This document shows, one piece after another, positions 5,948 through 6,009 of a stretch of DNA of 6,009 nt. The stretch lies in contig JADFVC010000343.1 in assembly GCA_015222355.1 (NCBI GenBank), positions 1 to 6,009 on the forward strand. Direction: 5' to 3'. Numbering within the stretch: position 1 is the stretch's first letter; every line of letters starts with the position of its first letter. Made by a program: the position numbers and the translations under genes. The DNA comes from Chloroflexota bacterium. Lineage in GTDB: Bacteria; Desulfobacterota; Desulfuromonadia; Desulfuromonadales; Geopsychrobacteraceae. The notes beneath the pieces are model-generated. The model saw only the letters and a program-made list of their open reading frames with translations. It searched no databases and was not told where the DNA came from.

Positions 5948-6009
5948 GTCATTCCGGCAGGATTTTAGCCGGAATCCAGAGTTTAGAAGACAGAAAGACT
6001 GGATCCCCG
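5948..6009. repeat. Inverted-repeat intergenic element (partial, runs off the window)
   Basis: GTC followed by ATTCCGGC (5951-5958), a nine-base AT-rich loop, and the perfect complement GCCGGAAT (5968-5975). Next comes ATCCAG (5974-5979) and, after 19 bases, its inverted partner CTGGAT (5999-6004), leading into CCCCG at the edge. The plan (GTCATTCC, GGAATCCAG, CTGGATCCC) is that of the abundant short palindromic intergenic repeats found in many proteobacterial genomes, in which a second hairpin would close as CGGGGATGAC beyond the window. Copy number in this genome cannot be seen here. Confidence 0.7.

Larger units (their letters stand above)
5628..6009. other. Intergenic region upstream of pepN with no intact gene
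   Basis: These 382 bases hold, from right to left, the partial palindromic repeat, about 70 featureless AT-rich bases (5879-5947), the glpD fragment, about 35 bases of unassigned sequence, the candidate pepN promoter and the pepN leader. No complete gene, tRNA or clear Rho-independent terminator was found on either strand. Confidence 0.6.

Overview
This 6 kb window is an ordinary housekeeping stretch of a bacterial chromosome in which every recognisable gene lies on the minus strand. The proteins (PepN-type M1 aminopeptidase, atypical SDR, EI24/CysZ-like membrane protein, class 1 sugar bisphosphatase) and the intermediate base composition fit a Gram-negative proteobacterium. A Desulfuromonas/Geobacter-like deltaproteobacterium is my best guess, but this is inference from protein style, not from a taxonomic marker.

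Layout, read right to left in the direction of transcription. Bases 5628-6009 hold no intact gene. They contain the edge of an inverted-repeat intergenic element running off the window (5948-6009), a decayed fragment of a GlpD-type glycerol-3-phosphate dehydrogenase (about 5737-5878), and a candidate extended -10 promoter (5694-5702). Then come pepN (2985-5627), an atypical SDR NAD(P)-binding protein starting at a TTG codon (2099-2974), and an EI24-domain membrane protein (1317-2102). These three are tightly packed: the SDR ribosome binding site overlaps the pepN stop, and the SDR stop overlaps the EI24 start as ATGA. They probably form one operon with coupled translation. After a 131 bp gap with a weak promoter candidate comes a class 1 fructose-bisphosphatase-family gene (190-1185). 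After a further 102 bp gap, the first 29 codons of an unidentified gene with a hydrophobic N-terminus run off the left edge.

The pepN operon genes share no obvious pathway: peptide turnover, a nucleotide-cofactor-binding protein and an inner-membrane protein. The bisphosphatase serves gluconeogenesis and/or sugar-phosphate recycling. Its sequence mixes FBPase-like segments with segments typical of plant sedoheptulose-1,7-bisphosphatase, and lacks the regulatory cysteine pair of the plant enzyme. I regard this as the most interesting protein-level observation. I see no tRNA, rRNA, CRISPR array, transposase, phage gene, defence system or biosynthetic cluster, and no evidence for a novel multi-gene system.
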